56,041 nucleotides of DNA from Negativicutes bacterium (GCA_009929485.1 SAAJ01000019.1:1-56041), one strand, 5' to 3'; shown: positions 36,020-45,383, numbered from the stretch's first letter. Notes: generated by a model from the letters alone, not told the origin. A program made the numbers and translations.

Positions 36020-38045
36020 ATGCAGGAAGATTTTCGCCTTCTTTTGCTTGCCGATACTACCCTCGATCGCAAACAGTTAGAACGTCTCCTGTCCAAATAT
36101 GCGCCTCATATTTGTCTTTATGAACAGTCCTTCTTCGAAAAAAACTCGGATGTTTCTTTCCATGGCGCTCTTGTCGATTATACTTTCAGCACTGCCAGCG
36201 GCCTGCCCTTGTGGCAGCATTTTCAAGAACGCCATCCGTACATCCCTTTGATTTTGCTTACGGACGAGACCCTCTGGCCGCAGCAAGCCATCGACGCCGG
36301 CATTATCGATTTTGTTCCAAAAAGCGCCGTCTGCAACCCCCCCTGTACTGCTGCCGCTGCTTCTGAGGCTTCAACAACAGCAACACCATACACAACACCT
36401 GCTGGCGCAAATGCGCCACAGCGAAGCGCAACGGCATTTGCTGATGGAACAGACCATCGGCGGCATTCTCCTCAGCGATCCTCAAGGCTATTACGTAGAA
36501 GCCAATTCTCGCATGTGCGCCATGCTGGGCTATGAAAAAGAGCAGCTCCTCGGTCTGCGGCTGGAAGATTTGACGCCGCCGGAATTGACAGCTCGCCTAG
36601 GCGAGCTGCGCAGTCCTCTGCCGGCAGGTACGTCCTTGCTCATTGATTGGACGCTTCTGCGCAAAGACGGCACCCACATTCCGGTGGAAATGAAAATTTC
36701 CCGCAGCGGCAACCGCTATCTCAGCATCATCCGCGACATCACCCGCCGCCAACGCAAAGATGCCGTATCGGCCTTGCTGCACCGAGTCAATCAAGCCATC
36801 TTAAAGGATCAGCCGGTCAAACGCATTTTAAGCATGGTCTGCGAAGAGCTTTTATCAATTTACTCCTTAACTCTCAGCTTTGTCGGCGCCAAGAACGCAG
36901 ACGGCAACGTCGAACTATGCCAAGCCGCCTGTACTAACCCCGAAGAAATACCCAAGTTGAACATTCGTTGGGACGACACGCCTCAAGGCCATGGCCCCAG
37001 CGGCGAAGCGCTGCGCACCGGCAAAACGCAGATGATCAGCTGCGACGACCCGCGTTTTTCTCCTTGGGCGGAACAAGTAAAGCGCTACGGCCTGGAAGGA
37101 GCCATTTCCGTCCCTATGTCTTTAGGCAATAACACGGATGGCGTTCTTTGCATTTACGGAAAAAAAGGTTATATCTGGAATGAAGAACTAAAAACGGAAT
37201 TGGAACGAGTCGCCCAAAAAATCACGAACGTCCTGCAGTTTACCCACCACCGCCAGGAAGCGAATCTTTTGCGCTCCGCCTTGCGCGCTACCGCCAACAG
37301 CGTCGTCATCACCGATGCCGAAGGAAAAATCTGTTGGCTCAACTCGGCTTTCAGCGCGCTTACGGGGTATTCGGAAGTGGAAGCCTTGGGAGAAAATCCG
37401 CGATTTTTACGCTCCTTATTGCAGGACGACTCTTTTTACCAACACCTTTGGAGCACGATTACCTCCGGTCAGCCCTGGCATGGCGAGCTCATTAATAAGC
37501 GCAAGGACGGCAGCCTATATCACGAAGAAATGACCATTACGCCCATCTGGGACGCCGACGCCGCAATTACGCATTTCGTAGCGGTCAAGCAAGACATTAC
37601 CGCCCGTAAAGAGGCGGAGCTGGCGCTGGAAACATACCGTATGTTTTTCCATAACGCCCGAGATAAAATGTTTCTTTTGGATACGGACGGCATCATTATC
37701 GCCGCCAATCAGGCCGTTGCGCTTACCTATGGCTATACGGCCGAAGAATTGCAGGGTCTCAGCATCCGCGAGCTGCGCGCGCCGGAAACTCTTGGCGACT
37801 GGCCGGAGCAATTAGAGACCGCCCGAACTGCCGATATTCTTTTTGAGACCTTGCACCAGCATAAAGACGGCACTGCGTTTCCTGTGGAAGTTCGTTCTTG
37901 CCAAGCGGTTCTGGATGGCAAGAAGTACCTTTTAAGCATTGTTCGCGATATTAGCGTTCGCAGAAAAGCGGAACAAGAAGCCTGCGAAGCCCAGCAGCGC
38001 GCGGCGCAAGCGGAACGTATGGCCCTCATCGGCACTATGGCCGCC
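36020..38045 (+). pseudogene. Receiver-PAS-GAF-PAS-PAS sensor, frameshifted and cut before the kinase
   Basis: The ATG at 36020 has AAAGAGGTG seven bases upstream. The first part (to about residue 106) resembles a receiver domain without clear Asp. In a run of seven C (36337-36343) the frame is lost; with one C fewer it would join the long downstream frame (LLPLLLRLQQQQHHTQHLL). That frame has a PAS domain (IGGILLSDPQGYYVEANS), a GAF domain, and two more PAS domains each ending in a PAC-type signature (VKQDITARKEAE, VRDISVRRKAE). The expected histidine kinase begins (AERMALIGTMAA) but at about 38045 the sequence turns into the opposite strand of cheB. Hence no kinase domain remains. Confidence 0.75.
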
Positions 38046-38870
38046 GCCATTTTCATAGGCAGCCCGCGGCATGCCAAAGACCACCGACGAAGCCTCGTTC
38101 TGCGCCAGCGTCCGTCCCCCGGCTCGCCGCATCTCCGCCATGCCGTCCGCTCCATCGGAGCCCATGCCGGTTAAGATAACGCCAAGGGCATTGCGTCCCA
38201 CCTGCTGCGACACCGACTTAAAGAGCACATCCACGGACGGACAGTGACCGCTGACATTGGGCCCCTCATAGCACTCCACCAGGTACATGCCGCCGCTGCG
38301 GCGCACGCGCATGTGCTTGCCTCCTGGAGCCAAGAGCACCCGCCCGGGCATAACGCGCTCCCCGCCCTGAGCCTCCATAACCTCCATCAGCGCTACATCA
38401 TTAAGACTAGACGCAAAACTTTTGGTAAAGCCAGCCGGCATGTGCTGCACAATGACCACGCCCGGCATCGTCGGCGGCAGCATCTTCACAATACGCCGGA
38501 TGGCTTCCGTACCGCCTGTAGAAGCGCCGATGGCGATGACCTTGTCTGTCGAGTTAGCCAGCGCCCGCTCTTCTTGTCCGGAAACAGGCCGCTGCGCAGG
38601 AAGCTGTTTTTTTTGCTGCGCCAGCCGTTTCCAGGCGTCCAGATTGGCCGCCGCCGCCATTTTCACCTTGGCGCGCAGCTCCTTCATCATGGCCCCCAGA
38701 CCTCTGGCGATATCGGATTTCGGCTTATTCACGAAATCAATCGCCCCCGCCTCCAAGGCCTCCATGGTAATTTGCCCGCCCCGTTCCGTCAGGGCGCTGA
38801 CCATGATCACCGGCAGCGGATACTGCGCCATAAGACGCCGCAAAAAAACCACGCCGTCCATACGGGGCAT
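38046..38870 (-). pseudogene. CheB fragment (chemotaxis methylesterase), both ends missing
   Basis: The remnant covers the second half of the receiver (from MPRMDGVVFLRRL) and most of the methylesterase domain: GASTGG (Ser nucleophile), VIVQHMP (His) and GMGSDGADGM (Asp). The phosphoacceptor Asp, which lies just before MPRMDG, is gone. The C-terminal end stops at AAYENGG, after which the frame reads the antisense of the PAS kinase. The frame also does not match the CheA remnant upstream. As it stands it cannot make a normal CheB. CheB removes methyl groups from chemoreceptors. Confidence 0.8.
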
Positions 38871-38916
38871 GGGAAGCCTGTTTAAGAATGCTGCCGGAAC
38901 GCAGCATCCGGAAGGA

Positions 38917-40743
38917 AGGGTTGTTAAAAACCATGGCCTCGGCAATAACCAGCTCGCCCACATAATCCAGGAGGTGATTCAATTTTTCCACATCCACCCG
39001 AATGGCCTGCATCAGCTGGCTGCTTGTTGGATGCTCGCCGCCATTTTTGGGCCCTTCCGCTGCAGCGAGAACCGGTTTGCTTTCCGCTTTGACGCTGCCT
39101 TCGCCGCTTGTTTCCGCCGCCTCCTTACCTTGCAAGCCTTGGAGCATCTTTATCAGCGCTCCTTTGGCAGGCAAGTACTCTTTTTCGCCGGAAGCCAGCT
39201 TCTCGACGCCTTCGCGCAAGGAATCCACTGTTTTCAACAGAAGAGAGCACTCCGCCGTCTGCGCCGTACGCCCCTGACGCAGCGCTTCCAGCACTGATTC
39301 CAATTCATGCCCCACCTCTTCGAGCGGCGCCAAGCCCATAAATCCGGCATTGCCTTTAAAAGTATGCATCACTCGGAACGCCTCGTCCAAGAAAGTCCGC
39401 TTGGCGGGCTGCTTCTCCCATTCAAGCAAAGCTGCCGCCGCTTCGCGCAAGTGCTCCAGCGCTTCCGTAGCAAAACGTTCCTGCATTCCCTCTGTCAAGC
39501 TTTCTTCATCGGCAATTGCTGCTTCTTCAGCCGCTTCTTGCGCTTCTTGCGCTTCTTGCGGACGCTGCATCCACAAGGCGGTACACTTCACTTCCGCCAT
39601 ACCGTCGGCATGCTCCACAAGCCCCTGCAGCTCTGTCTGCTCCAAATTGGTCCGATAGACAATCGCCATATCCTCGCTGTCCACCTGCTCACAGTGATGC
39701 TCCAGCAGATACGGGTCGGGATGGCAATACAGGCTCGCTCCATGTTCTTGCAGCTTGCTTAACAGCATAAACTGCCGCACCTGATGCATGCATTCCGACG
39801 GGTCCGCCTTGGCCCAAACCAAAAAGACATGACCATCAGCATAGGCTTCCGTAACCATCGGCGGAGCAATGCTTTCGACTTCGACAAAGCAATTAGGCCC
39901 ATCCGCCATATTCTTATTCCGTTTAAAATCGAGAGCCTCCTGATTATGCTCTTTGGCCATTTTCACCAAGGCCAGCAAATCAAACTGATGCTGCGCCAGT
40001 TCATCCATGTTTTCGTGCGCTACATAGGCCGCAATTTCTTGCTCCATCAAGTCAATGGCTTCTAAAATCAAACTGATGGCGTGACCGTCGATAATATGCT
40101 CGCCTTTGCGGATCATATCCAGCAAGTCTTCCATTTTATGCGCCAGTTCCGCCAGCAGTTCCAGCCCAATCGTCTGGGAGCCTCCCTTGATGGTATGGAA
40201 AGCGCGGAACACTTCCGGCACCGCCTCTACGGCGCATCCTTCTTTTTCGTTGCTAATTAGAGAGTCCGCGGCATTAGCCAACAGCTCACACGCCTCGGAA
40301 AAGAAAATCCCGTCCAATTCGCCAAATTCCCGATCTACTACCGGCGCTCTCGGCCGTACCGGTCCTTGGGGCACATGACCCTGTTCCAGTTTTTCCTGAA
40401 TGGCGTCCAATAATTCATAGAGCTTGAACGCATTAAGCGGCTTATACAAGAACGCATAGGCGCCGCCCTTGCGAGAGGCCGCTGCCAGTTCTTCATTGCC
40501 GTAACCGGTAATAATAATGACTACCGCGTCTTCCCGCCGCTTCCGGATGGCCTCCATTACCTCCAGCCCATTGAGCTGAGGCATGCTAAAATCCGTAAGC
40601 ACCACGTCATGCACCGCCGGGTCATAGGCGGCCAGGGCCTTAACCGGATCCTGAAAGGCATCGCATTCGCTGCCCCTCGTTTCAATGCAGTCTCTAAGCG
40701 ACTCCAGACTGCCCTGATCGTCATCGATGATCATGACTCGCAT
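38917..40743 (-). pseudogene. Receiver-HPt-HPt CheA-like hybrid, truncated at the dimerisation domain
   Basis: About 609 residues remain. Domains: receiver (1-122, Asp51 in VLTDFSMPQ), HPt 1 (His183 in FHTIKGG), a P2-like region (290-390), a Glu/Ala/Gln linker with repeated QEA units, HPt 2 (His460 in MHTFKGN), and the start of the CheA dimerisation domain (VEKLNHLLDYVGELVIAEA). The kinase and CheW-like domains are missing; after FNNP the sequence passes into a 40-base segment and then cheB in another frame. The second ATG (40743) is preferred, six bases after GGGGGG. A sigma-54 promoter and paired operator sites lie upstream. Confidence 0.8.
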
Positions 40744-40796
40744 CTTCATCCCCCCTTTGCACCGCTGAAATCAAACTGGTCCCTGCCCTAAAACAA

Positions 40797-40812
40797 AGCA
40801 AGGAGCATGCCA
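40797..40812 (-). promoter_or_regulatory. Sigma-54 promoter of the CheA-like gene
   Basis: Minus strand TGGCATGCTCCTTGCT matches the -24/-12 consensus (TGGCAYG, four bases, TTGCW) with the GG and GC dinucleotides exactly ten bases apart. Transcription would begin near 40786, about 43 bases before the start codon. The same DNA also forms one arm of a hairpin (AGCAAGGAG...CTCCTTGCT, 40797-40830), so a terminator reading is the main alternative. Confidence 0.65.
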
Positions 40813-40874
40813 AAAGGCATACTCCTTGCTTTTCCTTGTTTAAATGAAATTGACCGCTTCGCTAAACAGCTGTC

Positions 40875-40914
40875 TGCGTCAATTTGACGCACTTGCCTGT
40901 CGCAAATTGACGCA
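40875..40914. promoter_or_regulatory. Paired upstream activator sites
   Basis: The perfect inverted repeat TGCGTCAATTTGACGCA (40875-40891) and a second, less perfect copy (TCGCAAATTGACGCA, 40900-40914) are 23 bases apart. They lie about 97 and 120 bases upstream of the predicted sigma-54 start, the usual place for an enhancer-binding protein. The activator gene is adjacent at 41335-42774. Confidence 0.65.
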
Positions 40915-40957
40915 GCGGCGCATTTTGGGGAAGATACGAAGAGAACAAGGATCAAAA

Positions 40958-41313
40958 TTGAACAGGAGTAGAGGGAGTAAAGTGAGGGCTCGAAAAAGAG
41001 GGTACGTTTCACACAGAATAGAGAAAGAGTTTAGAGATTAGATCAAAACCTAAATCTAATCCCCGAAGAGATTGCCGCGCTGCGCTCGCAATGACATCCA
41101 AACCAGCCTATCCCGTCGTTGCGAGGAGCGTAGCGACGCGGCAATCTCCCTGCCAATATTCTCTATCATACCCTCCCTTTACTCACTCTACTCTTGTTAA
41201 AAACCGTATCCCGCAACCCTCCTGCGGCCCCTCTATGGATGTCGGTTGCCATGCCATCCATAGCGCAACCGACCCTAGGCGCATCCAGCGCCGTCGCCGA
41301 TTCTCTTGTTCAA
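40958..41313. repeat. Composite repeat block between the CheA-like gene and the sigma-54 activator
   Basis: Plus copy of the TTGAACAGGAG repeat at 40958-40993; GAGATTG...CAATCTC palindrome at 41068-41148; minus copy at 41167-41200; the GTCGGTTGCCATGCC module at 41238-41261; partial minus copy at 41297-41313 behind the activator stop. With the promoter elements it accounts for the 591-base gap 40744-41334. Confidence 0.85.
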
Positions 41314-41334
41314 TCTCCGTGCCTGTTCTTTGTT

Positions 41335-42774
41335 TCAGCTGCGCCGCAGCATGCGCGTTACCGTCGAGCGGCTGATGCCCAAAAGCCGCGCCGCTTCCTG
41401 CTGATTGCCTTTCGTATCGCACAGTATCCGCTTCAAAATCAGCTGCGCATATTGCTCCATCTGCACCTCCGCCGCTGGCGGCGGCAACGTCAGCCAGGCG
41501 GCTTCCGAAGGTCCTGCTGTGACTTCTTGCTGCGGCCGTTGGCTGGCCCTTAGCTGTTCCGGCGTCACGACCTCGCCGTCGAACATGAACACCACCCACT
41601 CAATTACATTGCGCAGCTCCCGGACATTACCCGGCCACTCCCTGCCCGCCAGCCAGGCGGCAGCCTCGGCGCTGAAGCCGCGAAAATGCTTGCCCCGCTG
41701 CCGCACGCTTTCCTGCAAAAACGTCAGGCTCAGCGGCAAAATATCTTCCCTCCGTTGACGCAGGGGAGGAATGTACAAATGCCCCAGCTGCAAACGATAA
41801 TAAAAATCCTGCCGAAACTGGCCGCTTTCCACCTGTTCCTTAATGCGGGCGTTCGTAGCACAAATCACGCGAGCGTCGCTGGTCAGCCGCTTGAGCCCTC
41901 CCACACGGTAGTATTCCCGTTCCTGCAGCAACCGCAGCAGCTTCGCCTGATGCTCCGGCGGCAGTTCCGCCACTTCGTCTAAAAACAGCGTCCCGCCCGC
42001 AGCCGCATCCAGCTTGCCTTTGCTCCCTTTAACACTGCTGCCCGTAAAAGCGCCCGCCTCATAGCCAAACAGCTCGCTTTCAAACAGAGCCGGCGTCAAC
42101 GCCGCACAGTTAACCGCTACAAAAGGTCCGCTGCCGTCTCCTCGAGAACCGTAATGAATCAATCGCGCCAACACTTCCTTGCCGGTGCCGGTTTCTCCTT
42201 CAATGAGTACCGGCAGAGCAGGGTCGGCATGATACTTTTCCGCCAACTCCGCCAAAAAGTCCATCGCTGGCGACACAAAGCACGGGCGATTGCCTTCGAC
42301 TTGGGCCAATTTTTGCTTCAACCGCTGCAGTTCCTGACGAGCTTCTCCCGTCGCCTCTTGAACCGCCGCATCAAAGCGACTCGACAAATGGCGATTTTCC
42401 CGTCGCAACGCCTGATGCTCGCCTACCCGCTCGGCGATCGCCGCCAAATCCGCCGCCGCCAGCGGCTTAAGCAAGTAATCATACGCGCCGGCGCGCAAAG
42501 CCTCCAGAATCAATTCCGGCTGCCTGTCTCCAGTCATCAAGACCACATCGCTGCGCCACCCGTCCGCCAGCGCCTTCAAACGCCGCGTCATTTCCACGCC
42601 GCTCAGCCCCGGCATATGAATATCCGCCAATACCAAGGGGAAATCCGCTTGCTCCCATTTCCCCAATGCTTCTTGCGCTTCTGCGCATTGGACTACTTCA
42701 TGCCCCAAATCTTGAAGAAACTGCGCCGCTGTATGGCGGCTGTCCTGATCGTCATCAAGCAGCAATATCCGCAT
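41335..42774 (-). CDS. Sigma-54-dependent response regulator, NtrC family
   Basis: Enhancer-binding protein of 479 residues. Receiver domain (phosphoacceptor Asp51 in LADIHMPG), a linker helix, an AAA+ domain (Walker A GETGTGKE, sigma-54 loop GAFTGS, Walker B GGTLFLDEVAELP, arginine finger region VRELRN), and a C-terminal Fis-type HTH (EAARLLGISRSTVTRMLRR). The sigma-54 loop ends in Ser instead of the usual Ala. The ATG at 42774 follows AGGAGG by seven bases; a longer upstream extension is rejected. It is the probable activator of the sigma-54 promoter upstream of the CheA-like gene. Confidence 0.92.
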   Translation of the reverse strand: MRILLLDDDQDSRHTAAQFLQDLGHEVVQCAEAQEALGKWEQADFPLVLADIHMPGLSGVEMTRRLKALADGWRSDVVLMTGDRQPELILEALRAGAYDYLLKPLAAADLAAIAERVGEHQALRRENRHLSSRFDAAVQEATGEARQELQRLKQKLAQVEGNRPCFVSPAMDFLAELAEKYHADPALPVLIEGETGTGKEVLARLIHYGSRGDGSGPFVAVNCAALTPALFESELFGYEAGAFTGSSVKGSKGKLDAAAGGTLFLDEVAELPPEHQAKLLRLLQEREYYRVGGLKRLTSDARVICATNARIKEQVESGQFRQDFYYRLQLGHLYIPPLRQRREDILPLSLTFLQESVRQRGKHFRGFSAEAAAWLAGREWPGNVRELRNVIEWVVFMFDGEVVTPEQLRASQRPQQEVTAGPSEAAWLTLPPPAAEVQMEQYAQLILKRILCDTKGNQQEAARLLGISRSTVTRMLRRS

Positions 42775-42886
42775 GATTCGTCCTCCTGCCTTAGAACGAC
42801 TTTTGTTGTTTAATTCTCCTTTTCCCGTCAAATCCCTTTATCTGCCAATCGCTTCTTGGCATCCTCTCTTCTTAATTCCTGGTGTC

Positions 42887-42950
42887 TTTACGTATTTGCG
42901 CAAAACTGCTATACTTTTCTTGTTAACCATTATTTATTTTTGGTTTACGA
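42887..42950 (+). promoter_or_regulatory. Promoter and BirA-like operator of the biotin operon
   Basis: TTTACG (42887-42892), 17 bases and TATACT (42910-42915) form a promoter. Overlapping its start point is TTGTTAACC (42920-42928), 13 bases, GGTTTACGA (42942-42950), which resembles the biotin repressor operator (TTGTWAACC...GGTTTACAA). This is where BirA with biotinyl-AMP would repress the operon. The spacer is slightly shorter than in E. coli. Confidence 0.75.
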
Positions 42951-42965
42951 AGGAGTTGTCAGCTT

Positions 42966-43457
42966 ATGCCGATTCGTTTTTTAACGGAAACCGCTCTTTT
43001 AGGAGCGCTGATTACCATCACTGGCGCTATCAAACTGCCCGGTCTGCTTCCTGGCACGGAGTTTCAGCTTTCCGCCCCGCTGGCGGTAGCCATCTGCGCC
43101 GCGTTCGGTTTTAAAAAATACATAATCGCCGGCGTCCTTTCCAGCGCCGTCGGTCTGCTCCTGGGTACCCAAACCTTGTTCAACGTCTACGTTGCTATGA
43201 TCTTCCGACTGGTTGTCGGCGGCGTGCTCGCCTGCGGCGGCACGTCCTGGTTCGCGGTGCTTCTGGCAGGTCCCCTTGGCTCAGCAGCAGCTCGTCTTTC
43301 TTTGGCGCTTTTCCTGGGGCAGGCCGCCTGGCCGCTTTTGGCCGCCGCTCTGCCTGGCATGGTTTATACCGCCATCGCCGCTTGGCCGCTGACGCAGCTT
43401 TTGCGCCGGGTCCGCAGCCAATGCGAAAGGAGCGTGCGCCATGCATTTCAGCGTTAG
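42966..43457 (+). CDS. Unknown membrane protein, first gene of the biotin operon
   Basis: Hydrophobic protein of 163 residues with about five membrane helices and a short basic C-terminal tail (LLRRVRSQCERSVR). It has a small-permease look (FQLSAPLAVAICAAFGFKK) reminiscent of the S components of energy-coupling factor transporters, but I cannot place it in BioY: the typical motifs are missing. It starts 16 bases after the BirA-like operator and overlaps bioW by 17 bases, so it is under biotin control and probably moves a biotin precursor such as pimelate. That role is inference. Confidence 0.65.
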   Translation: MPIRFLTETALLGALITITGAIKLPGLLPGTEFQLSAPLAVAICAAFGFKKYIIAGVLSSAVGLLLGTQTLFNVYVAMIFRLVVGGVLACGGTSWFAVLLAGPLGSAAARLSLALFLGQAAWPLLAAALPGMVYTAIAAWPLTQLLRRVRSQCERSVRHAFQR

Positions 43458-44217
43458 AATGCGCGCCGCCCAGGGAGGCGCCCATGAAAACGGCGGCCGC
43501 CATATTTCCGGCGCCGAACGGCTCATTCCGCGTGAGCTCCTCCTCGAAGCTACGCAGGCCATGGTGCAGCGCGCCCTAGAACACAGCCGAGGCAACGCCG
43601 ACTTCATCCGCCTCACCGTCGAAGCCGTTGCCCCCGCAGCTTGCCTTGCCATTCCTCTTCTGCCTTGGCACAGCCTGCAAAGCGCTAGCGTAGCAAACAG
43701 CCGCCACCTGGCTCTGCAAGCCTTAGGCCAAGCTGGTGTCAGCGAAGAAGCGGCCGCTAAGGGTCTTTTAGCGTTACGAAACCTGCCAGACAGCCTGCGG
43801 GGCGCCATGATCCTCTCCGCCGCCACCGGCGAGCGCTTGGATTCTACAGAAACCAGAGGCGTCCGTGTTTCTCGCATGGACCTAGACGCCCAGTCTGACG
43901 CGCTTCCTTGGCTACGCCAACAAGGTCTGGACGGCGAGCACCCCCGGGAAGCCATGGTGCTGGCGGCCAAGGTAGCCGCCGCCCCTGGCATGGTGGCGGA
44001 ACTTTGCTGGTCTGACGACCCGGAGTATACCACAGGGTATGTCGCCTCTCCCCGCCACGGATATGTACGTATTCCCTGCTTAAAAGAAAAAAACAGTTCC
44101 AACGGCGGCCGGGCTTTCTTTGTCTCTCCAGACGCCGATCTTGAAGCCTTGCAGCATTTCCTGGAAGAGCAGCCTGTTTTAGTGCAAAATCGGCCGCAGA
44201 AAGGACAAGCCTCATGA
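43441..44217 (+). CDS. 6-carboxyhexanoate-CoA ligase (pimeloyl-CoA synthetase)
   Basis: Enzyme of 258 residues that activates pimelate with ATP and CoA to pimeloyl-CoA, the first biotin-specific step in Bacillus-type synthesis. Family segments: FSVRMRAAQGGAHENGGRHISGAERLIP at the N terminus (shown in parts: RMRAAQGG, HISGAERLIP), MILSAATGERLDS, TRGVRVSRMD, and the C-terminal DDPEYTTGYVASPRHGYVRIP region. AAAGGAG lies eight bases upstream of the ATG. It overlaps both neighbours (17 and 4 bases), consistent with coupled translation and with the BirA-controlled operon. Confidence 0.93.
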   Translation: MHFSVRMRAAQGGAHENGGRHISGAERLIPRELLLEATQAMVQRALEHSRGNADFIRLTVEAVAPAACLAIPLLPWHSLQSASVANSRHLALQALGQAGVSEEAAAKGLLALRNLPDSLRGAMILSAATGERLDSTETRGVRVSRMDLDAQSDALPWLRQQGLDGEHPREAMVLAAKVAAAPGMVAELCWSDDPEYTTGYVASPRHGYVRIPCLKEKNSSNGGRAFFVSPDADLEALQHFLEEQPVLVQNRPQKGQAS

Positions 44218-45383
44218 ACCATCTGATACAATCCTTAGGCGAATTGCGCGACGCTCATTTGCTGCGCCGCCGTTCCACTTGCGAAGCCATTGACGCCACC
44301 CATGTCCTCTATAATGATCAACCCTGCCTGCTGCTGGCCGGCAACAGCTATCTGGGCCTGACGCATCATCCGGCTGTCCAAAATGCGGCTGCTGCCGCCG
44401 CCCTGCAATACGGCACTGGTTCCGGCGGCTCCCGCCTGACCACTGGCAGCCACTCCCTGTACGAATCCTTGGAGGCACAATTAGCCGCTTTTAAGCACAG
44501 CGAGGACGCCCTTGTTTTTTCCAGCGGCTACGCCGCCAACGTAGGCGTTCTCTCCGCTTTGGGCCGCAAGGAGGATGTCTTCTTCAGCGACGCCCTCAAC
44601 CACGCCAGCCTCATCGACGGCTGCCGCCTCTCCAAAGCTGCTACTGTCATCTACCGCCACAACGATATGGCTCATCTTGAAGAACTGCTGGCTCAAACGC
44701 CCTGCGCCGGTCAGCGCTATCTGATCAGCGACGGCGTTTTTAGTATGGACGGCGACATAGCGCCCCTGCCGGAACTGGTTGCCCTCGGAAAGCGTTACCA
44801 AGCGGAAATCGTTCTAGATGACGCCCACGCTACCGGCGTTTTAGGTCCGGGAGGCGCCGGCACAGCCGCGCACTTCGGCCTGGAAGGGAGCGTCGCCGTA
44901 CAGCTTGGCACTTTAAGCAAAGCCCTAGCCAGCGAAGGAGGCTTTGTCTGCGGCAGTAAAACGCTCATTTCTTACCTGCTCAGTAAAGCCCGTTCGTTCA
45001 TCTTTTCCACCGCCATGGCGCCAGCCACAGTGGCTGCCGCTACAGCTGCTTTGCAGCAATTGCAGCAACAGCCTGAGCTGGTAACGCGCCTGCAGAGTCA
45101 TGCGCGCCTTTTGCGCCAAGAACTGCAGCAAAACGGCCTTGATGTTCTTCCCGGAGAAACCCCGATCATCCCCATTCTCACCTACGAAGCTGCAGCCACG
45201 ATGGAGCTGGCGGAAGCCTGCCTAGAGGCAGGTCTTTTGGTTTCCGGCATCCGCCCGCCTACAGTGCCCCATGGCGAAAGCCGCCTGCGCCTCACCGTCT
45301 GCGCCGCGCATACGCCGGAAGAACTGCGCCAGGCCGCGCAAAAAATCGCGGCTGCGGCAAAAAGAATTATTAAACAAGAGTAG
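44214..45383 (+). CDS. 8-amino-7-oxononanoate synthase
   Basis: PLP enzyme of 389 residues joining pimeloyl-CoA and L-alanine. Lys236 in LGTLSKALASEGG is the PLP lysine, at the same number as in the E. coli enzyme. Other hallmarks: GNSYLGLT, GTGSGGSRLTTGSH, DDAHATGVLG, and SFIFSTAMAP. The start overlaps the bioW end by ATGA-type coupling. The last residues (IIKQE and stop) are formed by the dispersed purine-rich repeat, as at the end of dinB. Confidence 0.95.
   Translation: MNHLIQSLGELRDAHLLRRRSTCEAIDATHVLYNDQPCLLLAGNSYLGLTHHPAVQNAAAAAALQYGTGSGGSRLTTGSHSLYESLEAQLAAFKHSEDALVFSSGYAANVGVLSALGRKEDVFFSDALNHASLIDGCRLSKAATVIYRHNDMAHLEELLAQTPCAGQRYLISDGVFSMDGDIAPLPELVALGKRYQAEIVLDDAHATGVLGPGGAGTAAHFGLEGSVAVQLGTLSKALASEGGFVCGSKTLISYLLSKARSFIFSTAMAPATVAAATAALQQLQQQPELVTRLQSHARLLRQELQQNGLDVLPGETPIIPILTYEAAATMELAEACLEAGLLVSGIRPPTVPHGESRLRLTVCAAHTPEELRQAAQKIAAAAKRIIKQE

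Noticed and set aside
40797..40830. Simple terminator as the only explanation
   Set aside because: The hairpin exists, but one arm also matches the sigma-54 consensus with correct spacing and paired operator sites lie upstream, so the promoter reading is favoured; both remain possible.
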